From: Molothrus aeneus
Lineage: Eukaryota > Chordata > Aves > Passeriformes > Icteridae
NCBI RefSeq assembly: GCF_037042795.1
Contig: NC_089646.1
Location: 133,389,101-133,453,100 of the forward strand
Direction: 5' to 3'
DNA: 64,000 bases
In this document: positions 50,470 to 62,122 of the stretch, one piece after another
How positions within the stretch are numbered: position 1 is the first letter of the stretch
Layout of the letters: every line of letters begins with the position of its first letter
Notes under the pieces: model-generated
Databases searched by the model: none
The model's input: only the letters and a program-made list of their open reading frames with translations
What the model was told of the DNA's origin: nothing
Program-made: the position numbers and the translations under genes

Positions 50470-50660
50470 CCCATGAGAGGGATTGTCCTATCTCATCAGA
50501 CCAACAATTCATCTAATCCAGTGGCTGTTCTCTGACAGCACCAAACAGCAAATTGTTCAAGGTGCACAATATCTTTGCATCAGGTAATGAAAGAACAATA
50601 TGCCTGTAGCAGAAGTTTCTACCCAAAATGTAGAACTAGTGGTGTTCTCCATCCTGAAGT
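50470..50660 (+). mobile_element. Probable ancient amniote interspersed repeat
   Basis: The run gagagggattgtcctatctc, atcagaccaacaattcatct, aatccagtggctgttctctg, acagcac and later gcctgtagcagaagtttct follows a repeat commonly seen in reptile and bird genomes, whose typical text reads 'catcagaccaa..gtccatctagcccagt..tgtctccgacag' and then '..gaagtttcttcc'. I recognise the pattern but am not certain of its class name. The copy is diverged and non-coding. Confidence 0.45.
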
Positions 50661-50961
50661 AGCAAGAATGATTTGTCATTTCATTGCTTATTTTAGTGTA
50701 ATCATGCTATCCACTTGCACAGCTTAATGCTTTTTGAATAATTTTCATTTTTTTCTGGATTTGCATCAAGTAAGAGTGGAAATTTGCACCTAGTAGATGT
50801 GAAAGGAGAACCAACTGCCTTTGGTAAGCACAGAATGCTTATGGGAGAGGAGCTGTAGGAGTGAAGACACTTTGAATGAGCTGAAGGGAAGGAAAGGATT
50901 AGGTCTGAGGTTTGAGGAACTTTGAGAAGCAGTGGGACCAGGCAAGATGAGCATCCCATGG
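50661..50961. other. Unique sequence flanking the LTR insertion
   Basis: I see no gene or repeat. The small overlapping frames on the minus strand here run into the adjacent LTR and are not genes. Confidence 0.5.
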
Positions 50962-50966
50962 GGAGC
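50962..50966. repeat. Target-site duplication, left copy (GGAGC)
   Basis: These 5 bp directly precede the LTR and are identical to 52470-52474. Confidence 0.85.
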
Positions 50967-51186
50967 TGTCGTGGTTTGACACTGGCCCAGCATCAGACGC
51001 CCATGAGAGTGGCTTGCTCACCCTCCCCTGCCACAGCTGGGAGAGAAAAAAAAAATTTTTCTCTCCTCTCCTCCTGGTAGAGGACAGAAAAAAAACCAAA
51101 AAAAAACAAACGCATCATGAGTGAGATAAGGACTGGGAGACACACTTCAAAGGGAAAACAGGCTCAACTTAAGGTTGCAAAGTGAA

Positions 51187-51192
51187 TTTATT
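51187..51192 (-). terminator. LTR polyadenylation signal AATAAA
   Basis: The minus strand reads AATAAA here, about 220 bp before the LTR 3' end. The equivalent position in the sister LTR (5174-5179) reads AGTAAA. Confidence 0.6.
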
Positions 51193-51657
51193 ACTACCAG
51201 AATCAGAGGAGGATAATGTGACGTAAAATAAGCCCTTGAAACAACTTCTTCCCCCCAGTCCTTTCCTCCTTCCCACCTACAGCACAGGCAGACAGGGCAT
51301 GGGGGTTTTGGTCAGTTCATCACCCAAGGTTTTCTTCCACTGCTTGGGGAGAGGAGTCCTTCCCCTGTGAGGCCATGGGGTCCCTCCCACAGGAGACAGC
51401 TCTCTGTGAACTTATCCAGTGTGGGTGCACTCCCATGAGCAGCAGCCAAACCACACCTGCTGCACCGTGAGTCCCTCCCACAGGCACACAGTCCTCCCAA
51501 AACTGCTGTGGTGTGGGTCTCTTTCCATGGAGTGCAGTCCTCCATGAACAGGCTGCTCCAGCCTGGAGCAGGGGCCTGCTCTCTCCACCAGATCATCCAC
51601 TGGATCACCGCCTTCTCCAGGCATCCCCCCGCTCCGGCATGGGCACCTCCCCAGGGG

Positions 51658-52085
51658 CTGTGGGTGGATCTCTGCATCCCCCGTGGATCCCCACAGGCTG
51701 TGGGTGGATCTCTGCATCCCCCATGGATCCCCATGAGCTGTGGGTGGATCTCTGCATCCCCCATGGATCCCCACAGGCTGTGGGTGGATCTCTGCATCCC
51801 CATGGGCTGTGGGTGGATCTCTGCATCCCCCATGGATCCCCAGGGGCTGTGGGTGGATCTCTGCATCCCCCATGGATCCCCAGGGGCTGTGGGTGGAACT
51901 CTGCATCCCCATGGATCCCCATGAGCTGTGGGTGGATCTCTGCATCCCCCGTGGATCCCCATGGGCTGTGGGTGGATCTCTGCATCCCCCATGGATCCCC
52001 AGGGGCTGTGGGTGGATCTCTGCATCCCCCATGGATCCCCAGGGGCTGTGGGTGGATCTCTGCATCCCTCATGGATCCCCATGTG
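51658..52085. repeat. 40-bp minisatellite inside the LTR, 11 units
   Basis: Units start ctgtgggtggatctctgcat and continue ccccatggatccccaggg with variants. Unit starts are 51658, 51698, 51738, 51778, 51807, 51847, 51887, 51926, 51966, 52006 and 52046. Nine units are 40 bp, the fourth is 29 bp (11-bp deletion) and the seventh 39 bp. Sequence variants mainly affect the last codon-sized segment (cacagg, atgagc, aggggc, atgggc), giving an interspersed pattern typical of unequal exchange or slippage. There are no unique spacers, so it is not a CRISPR array. The unit derives from one of the LTR's own quasi-repeats, present once at about 4636-4682 in the sister LTR. Confidence 0.95.
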
Positions 52086-52469
52086 CTGCAGGGGCACAGC
52101 TGCTTCACCTTGGTCCTTACCTGGAGAGGACCCACTGAGCACTCTCGGCTCCAGCACCTGGAGCAGCTCCTCCCCTCCTTCTCCACTGACCTTGGTGTCT
52201 CCATGTTGTTCCCCTCATATGTTCTCACCTCCTCCTCTTCTCTGAGTAGATGAAATACTGTGTGACTTTGTTTTGATTTTCTTCTTGAATGTGCCATCCC
52301 AGAGTCATTACCAGCCTCTCTCATTGGCCCAGTTTTGGCCAGCAGCATGTCCATCTTCTGAGCCATCAGGGTCTGGCTCTGCTGGACATGGTGGAACCTT
52401 CCAGCAGCTTCTCACAGAAGCCTCTGTACCCCCCCACCACCAACATCAAAACCATGCAAAACCAATACA

Positions 52470-52474
52470 GGAGC
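52470..52474. repeat. Target-site duplication, right copy (GGAGC)
   Basis: Identical to 50962-50966 and directly adjacent to the LTR terminus. Confidence 0.85.
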
Positions 52475-55400
52475 ATTTCAGATACTCATACTGAAGCCTG
52501 CCTCCACCCTTGCACCAGCCTCATTCCCTTTGCAGGAAAGGGTTTTCACTAGTCTAGTGGAATAATGCATATTTGTGGCAATGATTATAAAGAGTGGTCT
52601 GAAGATTCTTTTTCCAGTTTTTCTTAAGAGTACAAAGTTCATGGTTTGGGTTTATGTTCATTTCTGCATGACCACTTTAATACAACAGAAATAATAGCAG
52701 ACTACTCTGTGGGTTAGTGCTTTAAAAACATATTTATTTATTGATATTTTTAAGTGCTTGCTTTTTCCTTGTTGCTCTGTGGAGCCAAAGGTCCTTCTGT
52801 GGCAGAAACACAGCACTTAGGAGTCCAGTTTTGAGTTTAGAAAATACAATTGCAGAAATGGTGTTCACTTTGTGATAGAAACAGAATAAGAAATGGAGTG
52901 GAGGGCTGGAAGGAACTGGAAGCTAACAATAAAGAAGCATAGTTTGTTCTTTCATGATGTTTTGATATTCTACCTGTAGCTGTGTATTTTCTTCTTTTTT
53001 CATCACCTTTTCTCAGTGATTCCAAACACTGGGGAAATACTGGTGCTGATGTTGCATAGATTTTTATGACAAATGCCACCACCACTTCCTGTTCTCTCAT
53101 ATAAGTGAGCTCCATTGCTTGGTTTTCTAAAGATCATGTCTGACTCCAGTTATCATTACTTATTAAATCAAGTTTGACTCAGAAAAATAATTAAATGTTT
53201 AAATTAAGGCATTCTACTTTGTCACAATTGGGTCTTTGCTGGCAAGTATATGGAACAGTTGTTAATATTGAAAAAGAGATGAAAGATGTTCTAAATTTAT
53301 CTCCCCAACATTTCCATTCAGCATAATAATGGGCATTTGACAGTAACGCATTGTTGTTGAGCCAGTGAGAATCATTTCTGAAATGATCACACACCTTTGA
53401 AAGTAGTCTCACACAAACCTGGAATCATTCAGGGTGGAATAGATAAATTTTCATTCACCTGGGAGCTGTATTTTAGTGCCTTATGGCTCAAATAAAAATG
53501 AACAATTTTCAAATGAATATAAAAATCATACTTAAAAGACTTCAAATGCAAAGTATATAAGTATTTTCCAGCATCCATATATAAATTAATATGTACCATC
53601 TGGGTTACATCTGGTGATATTAAAGTGTTGTCTCATGAGCAGAATAGGTGTGAGAACCATGAAGAAAAGCTGAGCAGTTCTGGCACTTACTGCAAAGGAG
53701 ACAGCATTCATATGTAACTCCAAAAGTAAACTGGCATGTCCCTTCACTGCTGCTGCTTTTCTGTCTCACTGCTTTTCTCCCATATTTTTCCCTTTCTTTT
53801 AATTTTATTTTCCCTAAGGATGTCCAACAGCCTCTCCATGATGCAGGCTGTCAATTCCTCTAGGTCCACCTTTTGCAGCAGGCCTTCAGTCACATTGTAA
53901 GTGAAATCCATGGGTCTTACATTTTCCATGGTGTTTCCACAAGGAAACTCATCCTCTTCTCACCATCCTCTGAAAATTCTTCCCAGAAAAATATACACCT
54001 TTGGTTCCTCTAGTCATCTTCAGTTTCTCAGTAAAACTTTCCAGTGGCCTGCCTTCCTCTATTCAATTCTTTTGTTTAAAGACTGTTATCCATCTGGACC
54101 TCACCTTCACCTCCCTCTCTTTTGCCTCAAATTACCCATCTTCCCCAAACCATATGTGTGGCTGCTTCATTTCTTTTCTTGGTCTACCTGGGCCCTTAGT
54201 CATGAGTGCTCTGAGGGTTCCCAATGAGCAGCTGTCTGGCAATCTTTGTTGTCTCCCAAAGCACAAAGCAGCCCAAAATTCTCTGGTCCCTCATAACACC
54301 ATGAAATCTCCTTTACAAAAGACTGTATTATGTGTGCTGAATTCAGCACACTTTCTATAATCCCAAAGTAAAAACTGAAGACAAAATTAAAGTCTTCATT
54401 ACTGATTGTAAGAGTAATCTACATATGACCTAGGATAAGACTGTCCACAGTGTGGAAAGTGTGAGACGGAAACACGGAGAGGTGAAAGGATTACCTGATG
54501 TCTTGCTATGGACTTCAGATCCTGAGGTATGGTGGACTGTACTACCTCTCAGAAGTCAATTCCACAGTTGAAAGAGAAAAAAATTATCCTTGCACACAGG
54601 TATTTTATTTTTGTTTTCAGAGAGAGTCAGATGCGGTGTTAATTTGATAACATTGATCTTCCCACAAAGGGAGTGAATAACATGGCCTTTCCTGCTCCAT
54701 TTCAGATCTATTCTTTGCTTCTGTGGGCTACACAAATCACACTGTGAGAATGGCCTTTGGCCATGTGCTACAGACAAACGCACCCACTTCAAGAACCTGC
54801 ACATTTCAGAAGAAATGTATGTAAAAGCTCTATGCACAAATAAAATCTCCGCCAACCTGTGTAACTGGGCAAAATGCAGGAGAAGATGCCCAACTTCTGA
54901 TTTATCATGTGTGAAATTAAAGTACTTCAGCACAAGTCCTCACATAAGCAAGGGAGAACAGCACAAAATTACTTACCCAAAGACATTAATCTCTTTCTGC
55001 ACATAAACAAAAATCATGTCTGCTCCTCTGGTTTTTCATATAGGCTATGTTCATCTGTAGGATCTGCTCTCACCAATGGATCTTCAGATTCCATGTGCAA
55101 GAATTTCAACATGTAAAAAATGTTCCTGGAAGTGTGGAAAGAAAGCTTCTTCTAGCTCTGACTCACCAGACACTAAGCTATAGACAAGTCTGGCACGTGT
55201 CTTTTGCAATGCATGTAGGAGGCCATGGGCTTTCCTAACATGCTGATGCTCTGGAGATCCTGTTTGCTTTCCTTAGGTCCTCTTCCAGGAGTAATATTTA
55301 GGAGAGGGAAACTGTTTGTTTTTACCAACTCATGATATTATGCCTTTTAACTTACTTGATTAGGCAAATGAACACATTTTAATCTTCAGAAGTAGATTTT

Positions 55401-55540
55401 CAGATTGGCATCAACTGCCTTGAATTATGTCAAAAGGCAGGTATCTCTGAAGGTTTCTCTGCAAAAAGCATTACATAAAGACGTGGTGACAGCTCAAAAT
55501 ACTTCCCAACACACCTAAATTAATCGGATAAAAGGAACAA
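52475..55540. other. Unique AT-rich sequence with one candidate micro-ORF
   Basis: No transposon is recognised. A 61-codon minus-strand frame at 53744-53929 is described separately. Frames at 54001-54360 (plus) and 54556-54933 (minus) reach 119-125 codons but have no domain or supporting signal. Confidence 0.45.
53744..53929 (-). other. Candidate small ORF or exon remnant, 61 codons, unassigned
   Basis: The frame starts in a strong initiation context (CACCATGG), with an in-frame TGA a few codons upstream. The peptide begins MENVRPMDFTYNVTEGLL, contains one N-glycosylation sequon (NVT, residues 12-14), an acidic-hydrophobic segment that could form a helix (about residues 16-40, with leucines at 17, 18 and 23 and later), and a basic, lysine-rich tail ending EKQQQ. 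Its amino-acid use looks more protein-like than the other chance frames. A GTAAGA donor-like sequence overlaps codons 4-5, so an alternative reading is that an exon ends there. I recognise no family. There is no AATAAA shortly downstream on the minus strand. It may be chance. Confidence 0.18.
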
Positions 55541-55596
55541 CATTTTCACTGCATTTTATGCCCAAGAAACTGAGGCTTGCAGTTGAACAGAGACTC
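55541..55596 (+). mobile_element. Possible MIR-like SINE remnant
   Basis: The run cactgcattttatgcccaag then aaactgaggcttgcagttga resembles the MIR 3' part (cattttacagatgaggaaactgaggc). Very short; weak call. Confidence 0.28.
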
Positions 55597-56458
55597 ATCA
55601 TTGTTATGGCCCCAGTGCCTTTGCTCTCAGCCCAGAGCCAGCATCTTCTTTCCACACAAGACAAGTTATCTTGAATTTGGGCTCATCGCAGGAGAGAGGG
55701 ATGAAGTGAAAGGTGTCTCTTTCACTTGGATGAACTACAGTACAGGTGGAAAAGTTACAATATTTTTTATTTTACTTTTAAATGAAGCGTTAAAAAATCT
55801 GCCAGGCAGAATATTTTTTCAGCTTTCTTTCCTAACCCTAGAGTGGCTGTAAAACCTCAGCAGTTAAAAATGTTTTCTCTGGCTCCAAGTCTCATGCATC
55901 CATAAAAATTACATTTTAAATAAAGAAAACATTTTTTGTTCCAGCTCCAGAGTGGCTCTAAGACATTACATATTTTCTAAAAATGCATTTAATTCTCATT
56001 TTAAAAATCCTTCAATGCACCATGAGTGAATGATTTGTTGAAAACTCTATATATGTTCTAATCTTCAATTTATCAACCTTAAACCAGCATTTTGGGATCT
56101 GGTTGAAGAAAAGCCTTAGACTGAAAACCTTTCACAGTTTCCCCTGGCCACATTTAGTTCATGGCTTCTCTGGGGATGTCTGGGCTGGATTTTGTGTTGT
56201 GTGAGAAGTAGAGCTCCCCTTGTTTTTAAGTCAAGTCCAGATATTTTTCAGAGAGCCTGAAAAGGTTTGAGACCTCATGACTTAGAGAAATGTCACCAAA
56301 CATTTCTGCCTCTTTGACTAAAGCTGTGATTATCCTTCTCTGAGCAGAAGGGAGGGTCTCATGAGATGTGTGGCTCTTTCAGAAAGGATCCATCCTTAGA
56401 AATGAACTGCATTATTTCCATTGTTTCTTCCAAGCTCCAGTAAAGGCTCCCTCTTCAA
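55597..56458. other. Unique AT-rich sequence, no gene recognised
   Basis: A plus-strand frame of 91 codons (55577-55852) has no recognisable domain. No other content is visible. Confidence 0.5.
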
Positions 56459-56525
56459 TCTTGAGCAAGTGACTGAACCATTTTCATTTCATTTCCTTCT
56501 TTGCAGAATGGGAAAACTAATTTTT
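56459..56525 (-). mobile_element. Probable MIR-like SINE remnant
   Basis: The plus strand reads ttgagcaagtgactgaacca, then tttcatttccttctttgcag and aatgggaaaactaa. This follows the reverse complement of the MIR core region closely (gggcaagtcacttaacctct; tcagtttcctcatctgtaaa; atggggataataa). It is the best MIR-like match in the window, though only about 65 bp long. Confidence 0.5.
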
Positions 56526-59500
56526 ACTGGCCTTAAGGCATATCGTGCAGAGATCAATTCTCATGCTTTCAGCAGGCAGCATTTTGCAAATGCCTGTTTT
56601 AATGGAGCTGCTCTGAATGAGGACAGGGGAGGAGAATGGATGATCAGATTGCCCATGAGGAGAGGTTGTAGGAGAGGGTTTGCAGTGCACAGAGCTTGTG
56701 CCCTCTCTCCCTGCTGGTCCCTGAGCTTTACTGTGTCTCACTGGAGGCAGGGGACAAAGATGAAATTAGGGGTTAGAGGGTAAGAACTCCCTCCAAGGAT
56801 GGCTATAACTGTATAAAGCTGTCTTCTGCTTTGTTCTCCGTTCCTAACTCTTCTAAGGGCCTCCAAAACTTATTCTCTGAGAGATCACATACATTATGGA
56901 TTATTTTTTCCCTTGCTCTCCCTCCTTGTTCTTGCTAAAATGTTTTTATGTAAAATTCTTTTACAACACCTCACAGGGAGTTTGGGTGTTGCCTATCACT
57001 CACAGTCATTTATGACAAGGTAACCACCATCCCACTCTTCATTCCTCGGATAAAACACATCCCAACCAGCACAGCCTCTGATACATATCAGGTTCATCTG
57101 GGGCTTTGAAACAAAAATTTGGGAAGGGACTGATGAGAAGAGTTACTTAAAAGAGTACAAGAAATCATCTGAGTACCTTTAGGTTCAACCAGCCCCTTCC
57201 CACTGAAGCTGACTGGGAGTATTTTGCCTCCATGGAGAGTGGTTTGCAGCTCCAACTCTTCTTCCTGCCTCATGTCATAAGTCAATGAAAGCTGTGGCAT
57301 AAAAAATGATGCCTCACAAGAGGTAGCTCTATCACCAGCTCCTGTGAGCTCAGAGCACAGCAAAACTGCCCAGGCAGCCTTTGCCTCTCCATGACCAAGA
57401 CACAGGGCACACACAGCCAGCAGTGCCCTGCTTTCAAAGGTGAACCTGCTGCCCACCACTCACAGAGCTCAGCCAGTTCCCTGCTGTTGGAGCTCTTCTG
57501 GGCAGTCCTGGGAATGGTCTGCATTTGCTTGCAAAACTTCTTAATACCTTTTTATATATTGAAAATTAAAAGCTGCCAGCAAGAGCAAATGGACTACAGC
57601 CATCTACAATTGGAATATAGTAAAAGGCGTACATCTTTATTTTTTTATATAAAGTAATTTTAATTTAATGCCTGGAAGAGTCTGCTGTCATCTTCTAAGA
57701 TTCTCAGTTCTGCTTAGTATGAAGCATTATAAACATGGTTAAGCAGAATCTGTTTATGTTGGAAGTCTAAGGGAATAAAAATATTTTCACAGGTCTGCTA
57801 AAAAAATGCCGTGATCAGCTCTGTCTCATGCAAAAGAGCACTGATCTTATGTATGGCCATAAAAGTCACAGTCTCTCTTTAGCAGAGAGGAGCTGGAATA
57901 CTTATTTCTTCCCTGAACAAAGGATTGTCACATTCTATCTAAAATAATGAGCATTATTTATTCATATACATATAATTTTAGTTAAGTGATGAATGAAGCC
58001 ATCCCAAACATTGTCAGTTAATCAAAGACTAGAGAGACAGCTCTCAGTTACCTCAGCACTGTTTTGCTAGATTCCTGATTCCTGCATCCCAACCAGAAGC
58101 AGCACGTTGTCACCTTTTTGCTAGAGGTGACTACGAGAGCTGAAGGAGTAAAAGGCCAGGGTGCTTTTGTGAGCTGTGTACAGGGGACTCTGCATTTGCT
58201 GCTTCACCTGACTGGTTGTTTATGAGATCTCAGCAATCTCTCCACTGCCATGGGGCAGGGTGTCTGTGACGTGAACACAACCAACGGCAGTACCAAATGT
58301 TGCCACTGAGAATTAATTGTCTTTTGTTACATCAATTTAATGAACTGTTTTTCAGGGACATCTGGCTTCCCTGCCTGAGGGTGGGGGAAAAGGTGGACTA
58401 CTGAGAAAGCAGGAAAATGCTGCTCTTCAGCACATTTTGTCTCAAATATTTCTATTGCTATTGCTTGCTGATATGGCCCTGCTGTCCTATGGGGGATGAT
58501 TGATCCACACTGCTACATGTTCTCTTCCCAACATCTCCATACACAATCTTCTCCCACATTCCTCATGTTTACACTACATTACACTGCAGAGTCCACTTAA
58601 GGATTTTCCCTGGTTTTCACGATCTCTGCTAAGCTCTTTTCTCCTCTAAGAAGACCTCACTTCAGCACACGAGAACACTGACCAGGGTAGAGTGATTCTT
58701 GCCCCCATTTCCTGCATTAACACAGAGGATCAGTGTCTTTCTAGAAGTGGGACCTTATTTTTACTAAATGGTCTGTGAAAGCATTTTCATTAGAGATGGT
58801 TTGGTGTATTATAACTAAGTGGACGGAACAGAGTGAACATTTATTTACCCAGGAAAATTTGGATCAGACAGCACATCTGGTTTTCATTGAAATCCTCAAC
58901 TTTACTAAAACAAAAAGAGTCCAGCTGAGTCAATAGAGACTCAAGGAAGGCAGGTGGTTGACATGATTGCGAGAATTGAAACAGGATCAAAACATAAGCA
59001 TCCTCTGATGCTTCAGTTCAGATCATTCCTGGAAAGCATTTTAGCATCCAGTCTGTAGGCCTGAATGAGTAAAAGGATTTCTTGTAAGTGCTGAGTGCAC
59101 AAAGAATCATGGGTCAGCCTACCCGCTGCACAAGTCTGAAAAAATACAAATACACATTTGCAGCGGGTAACACCACCACACTCAGCTTCATAGCAGCCAC
59201 ACTGGACAGACCGACTGCTACTTGTGCAGAGGCACAGGACATCCAACTTAGCTGTCAGTGCTCAGGAAGAGTTTTGAGAGAGATGAATAATGTTAGGACT
59301 CAAGCCTGGCTGAAAGCTTTGTTCTAAAAGCAGTCACAATATGCAGCATCTGCTGCTGCAGCTTCAGGGAACAACAGCGATGAAAAAAGAAATTTTCCCT
59401 CAGTCTGTTAGTGCTCACCACTGTCCCCGGTGATATGGGATTCCAGGACAACAAAGTCCTTCCATTTCTAACAAGGTTAAACCTTCTTCATAATGTGGGA

Positions 59501-61510
59501 GATGTGTCCTGCATAGTGGGCACATTAGGCCCTGTAGCAATTTGTCCTGGATATCCCACTAGATCTGGAAAATATTTATTGAGGAAAGAGATGCTGCCAT
59601 AAGAAAAAAATATTGGTACTGCCATGGAGCACTGAACATTTTTCTCAGACACCAGGTGCTTTGAAATGGTGTTTTGCTTTTTCTGTAGGTAGCCTTATGT
59701 CTTGGCAATGTGCTTATGTGAGAAATTATGTACAGAGGTGCCCTGTTTGTGTATGGGTGTATGTGTCTGTTTTGCTGGCTGTGCTGGGCTGTTAGCCTGG
59801 CCCCAACCCTGTGGGACAGGACCAAGTAGCGCCCTTTTGTGATTGGTACCATCAAACTGTTATTTCAGTTACTATTTTTCACATCAGCTAAGACTTCAAT
59901 GAAAGACTCAAAGAAAGAACTAAGGCCCCTTGATCCTCAGTCTCTGCTCTAATAAAGGAGTGATTAACATTACAGTTCATTATTATTTTCAATTTCAACT
60001 CCCATATGAAGCTACAGGAGCTGCAGTACTAGCCAGAATCCTATTTTCTGCCTGTCAGTTAAGCAAATGAAGTCCCAAGACAGTTTGACTCACCTTCATA
60101 TATAAAAGAAAATTCTTTATTCCAACACACCTCTGTCTTTCTTAAAATGTGTCTTTATTCTGAAAAGTGACTGTCAAAAAGTTGCATCCTTTCACTCAAT
60201 TATCTATTCCTTGCCTGTATATTTATCCAATGTATTTAGTACTAAAATGAATTTTTACATTTTTTTCTTTCACTTAGTGTTGTCAAAGGTATGAGAAAAA
60301 ATCTGGTTTCCATTCCGGCTCATTTGTCACCCAAAGAGTTGTTAAATGTTTTTCATTTCCAGGACCAAAATGCTGCCTCCTCAACTATTACTTTGCAAAC
60401 TCAGAGGAAAATTTATCTGCAAAGATTTAATTGTGAGTAGAATTTGATGTAATGAAGCTTTAATGGCAAAGCTGTATGAGCCAGAAAATGCACAGCTTGA
60501 CTTTCAGATCCCAAGCTGAGTCTGCAAGTGGAGATGCTTCTAAACTGAGAAAATGTCATTCAAGTCACTCAGGCACAATAAATGTGAATCCCTCACCACC
60601 TTTTTTATGGTAAAGAACAGGCTCATATGAACACTAATGGAGGACTAAGACACTGATGGCTACTTCTGCATAACCAGGGTAGTACTCAATGACAAGACTC
60701 AAAGAAGCATTGTGTAAAAATTGTCAAGCTCAATACACATAAATGGCCAAATGTGTTTTCTTCAGAGCAGAACAACTGTGGCTCACCAAAAATGCCCTAT
60801 TTTTCCAGCTCTACCAGTTTGTCTAAAGAAAAATGACTCCCTAGAAATCTTCCCCTGAGCCGTCATGGCTGCAGTGACGTTTCCACTTTTGCTAAAGAAC
60901 TCATCTGGAGAGGCAAGTTCTAAGAAAGCCTCAGGGAGTGATGTCCATAAAAATCCCTGATTTTGTGTTAAGAATAGTAAAATGTGCCAACAAACCAGGA
61001 GTTGAACTCTGGGAGGCTGTTCTAGGCAAAAAAGTAAATACAGTTATGCTCATTGGAGAAAATGACAAAAAATTTCTATCAGCTAAAAGTTTTCAACAAC
61101 CTTTCCATTCCTCATTCACTTTACCAGTGTGGTCTGAAGATTATTTTTGAAGCAAATCTGTATTTAGAATCTATTCATTCAGTTTTCCTGCCTTAGGCTC
61201 TTCCTCCAGGCAAAACCAGCCCAAATAAAGCAGCTGACACTGTCCTTGTTTACACAGGCAAGTACTGAGTATCTTGAGTCTCTTGGCCTCTGGGAATGCT
61301 TCCAGGCAGAGCCAAGCTGGTTAAACAGCCATCTGAAGCATTGGAGATGGAAGGTAAGAAGGTAAGGGTATTCTTTGATAACCAGGAAGCTCCAATTTTT
61401 GTGAGAACATTTTGTTCTGCTATTTTTTGTTGCTCACCACTATTATGTTGTTGCCAAGGACCGAGCTCTCCCCTGCTGCAGCTTTGTAATCACTTGTGTG
61501 CTGTGAGTCG
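56526..61510. other. Unique sequence, no gene recognised
   Basis: Frames of up to about 121 codons (57094-57459, minus) occur in a modestly GC-richer patch at 57280-57500 but overlap a plus-strand frame and show no domain. A 120-codon plus-strand frame at 56421-56783 overlaps the MIR-like remnant and is likewise not convincing. I see no recognised young repeat. Confidence 0.45.
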
Positions 61511-62122
61511 AATCATAGAAGAGTTTGGGTTGGCAGGGACCTGGATATTTTCAACTAGGTTGGGTTGCTCAGAGCTGCCTCCAGCCTGACCTTGGATGTG
61601 CCCAGGGATGGAGTATCTGTCACCTCTTTGGGCAACCTGTTACGGTGTTTCATCGCTCATCACAAAAGATGAATCACTCTCATCTTCCTCATTTCTACTC
61701 TGAGTCTACCCTCTTTTAGTTTTAAACTACTACCTCTTGTCCACCTCAACAGGCCCTACTAAAAACTCTTGTCCCCACCTTTATTATAAGACCTATGTTT
61801 GTACTGAAAGGCTGCAGTAAGGTCTCCCTGGAGCCTTCTGTTCCTCAGGCTGAACAACCCCTACCTCTCTCAGCCTGTCCTCATAGGAGAGGTATTCCAT
61901 CCCTTTGATCATTGCTCCCCTCTGGATCGCTTCCATAGGTCCATGTCCTCTACCCAGGACTCCAGAGCTGGGTGCAGCATTCCAGGTGGAGTGCCATGAA
62001 AGCAGAGCAGAGGGGCAGAATCACCCCCTTGATCTGCTGGCCATGCTGCTTTAGATGAAGCCCAGGATAAAGTTGGCTTTTCTGGGCTGTGAGCACACAC
62101 TGCAGGCTCATGTCCAGAATGA
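61511..62122 (-). mobile_element. CR1 LINE 3'-end fragment (about 0.6 kb)
   Basis: In plus-strand reading it starts aatcatagaagagtttgggt and continues tggcagggacctggatattt, then ctccagcctgaccttggatg, ctctttgggcaacctgttac, aaggtctccctggagccttc, gttcctcaggctgaacaacc and ctctctcagcctgtcctcat. This is the usual order of the reverse-complement CR1 3' untranslated region and C-terminal coding region. The match ends near ggctcatgtcca at about 62120. It is 5'-truncated and interrupted by stops. It lacks the repeated ATTCTATG tail beyond one copy. Confidence 0.9.

Larger units (their letters stand above)
50967..52469 (-). mobile_element. ERVL-type songbird solo LTR with internal minisatellite
   Basis: In plus-strand reading it begins tgtcgtggtttgacactggc and ends with ccatgcaaaaccaataca, the reverse complement of the family whose plus-strand copy lies at 4270-5365. 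Both ends keep the TG...CA rule, and a perfect 5-bp target duplication (GGAGC) flanks them, which fits ERVL integration. The AATAAA signal is intact at 51192-51187 on the minus strand. At 1503 bp it is about 400 bp longer than the sister copy. The difference lies in an 11-unit tandem array at 51658-52085. There are no gag, pol or env sequences, so it is a solo LTR. The long overlapping reading frames on both strands between 51312 and 52366 are produced by the array: its 40-bp period cycles through all three frames without stops. Confidence 0.92.

Noticed and set aside
51658..52085. Regular repeats that could be mistaken for a CRISPR array
   Set aside because: Units are directly adjacent with no unique spacers, lie inside a retroviral LTR, and the DNA is clearly from a vertebrate.
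51312..52366. Long overlapping ORFs of about 217-281 codons on both strands, with a repeated GDPWGMQRSTH-like peptide
   Set aside because: They are generated by the 40-bp minisatellite inside a solo LTR. A 40-bp period rotates through all three frames, and the unit lacks stops in most frames on both strands, which explains simultaneous long ORFs. There is no independent gene signal.
54001..54933. ORFs of 119 codons (plus) and 125 codons (minus)
   Set aside because: Composition follows local base content, no recognisable motif, no polyadenylation or promoter support.
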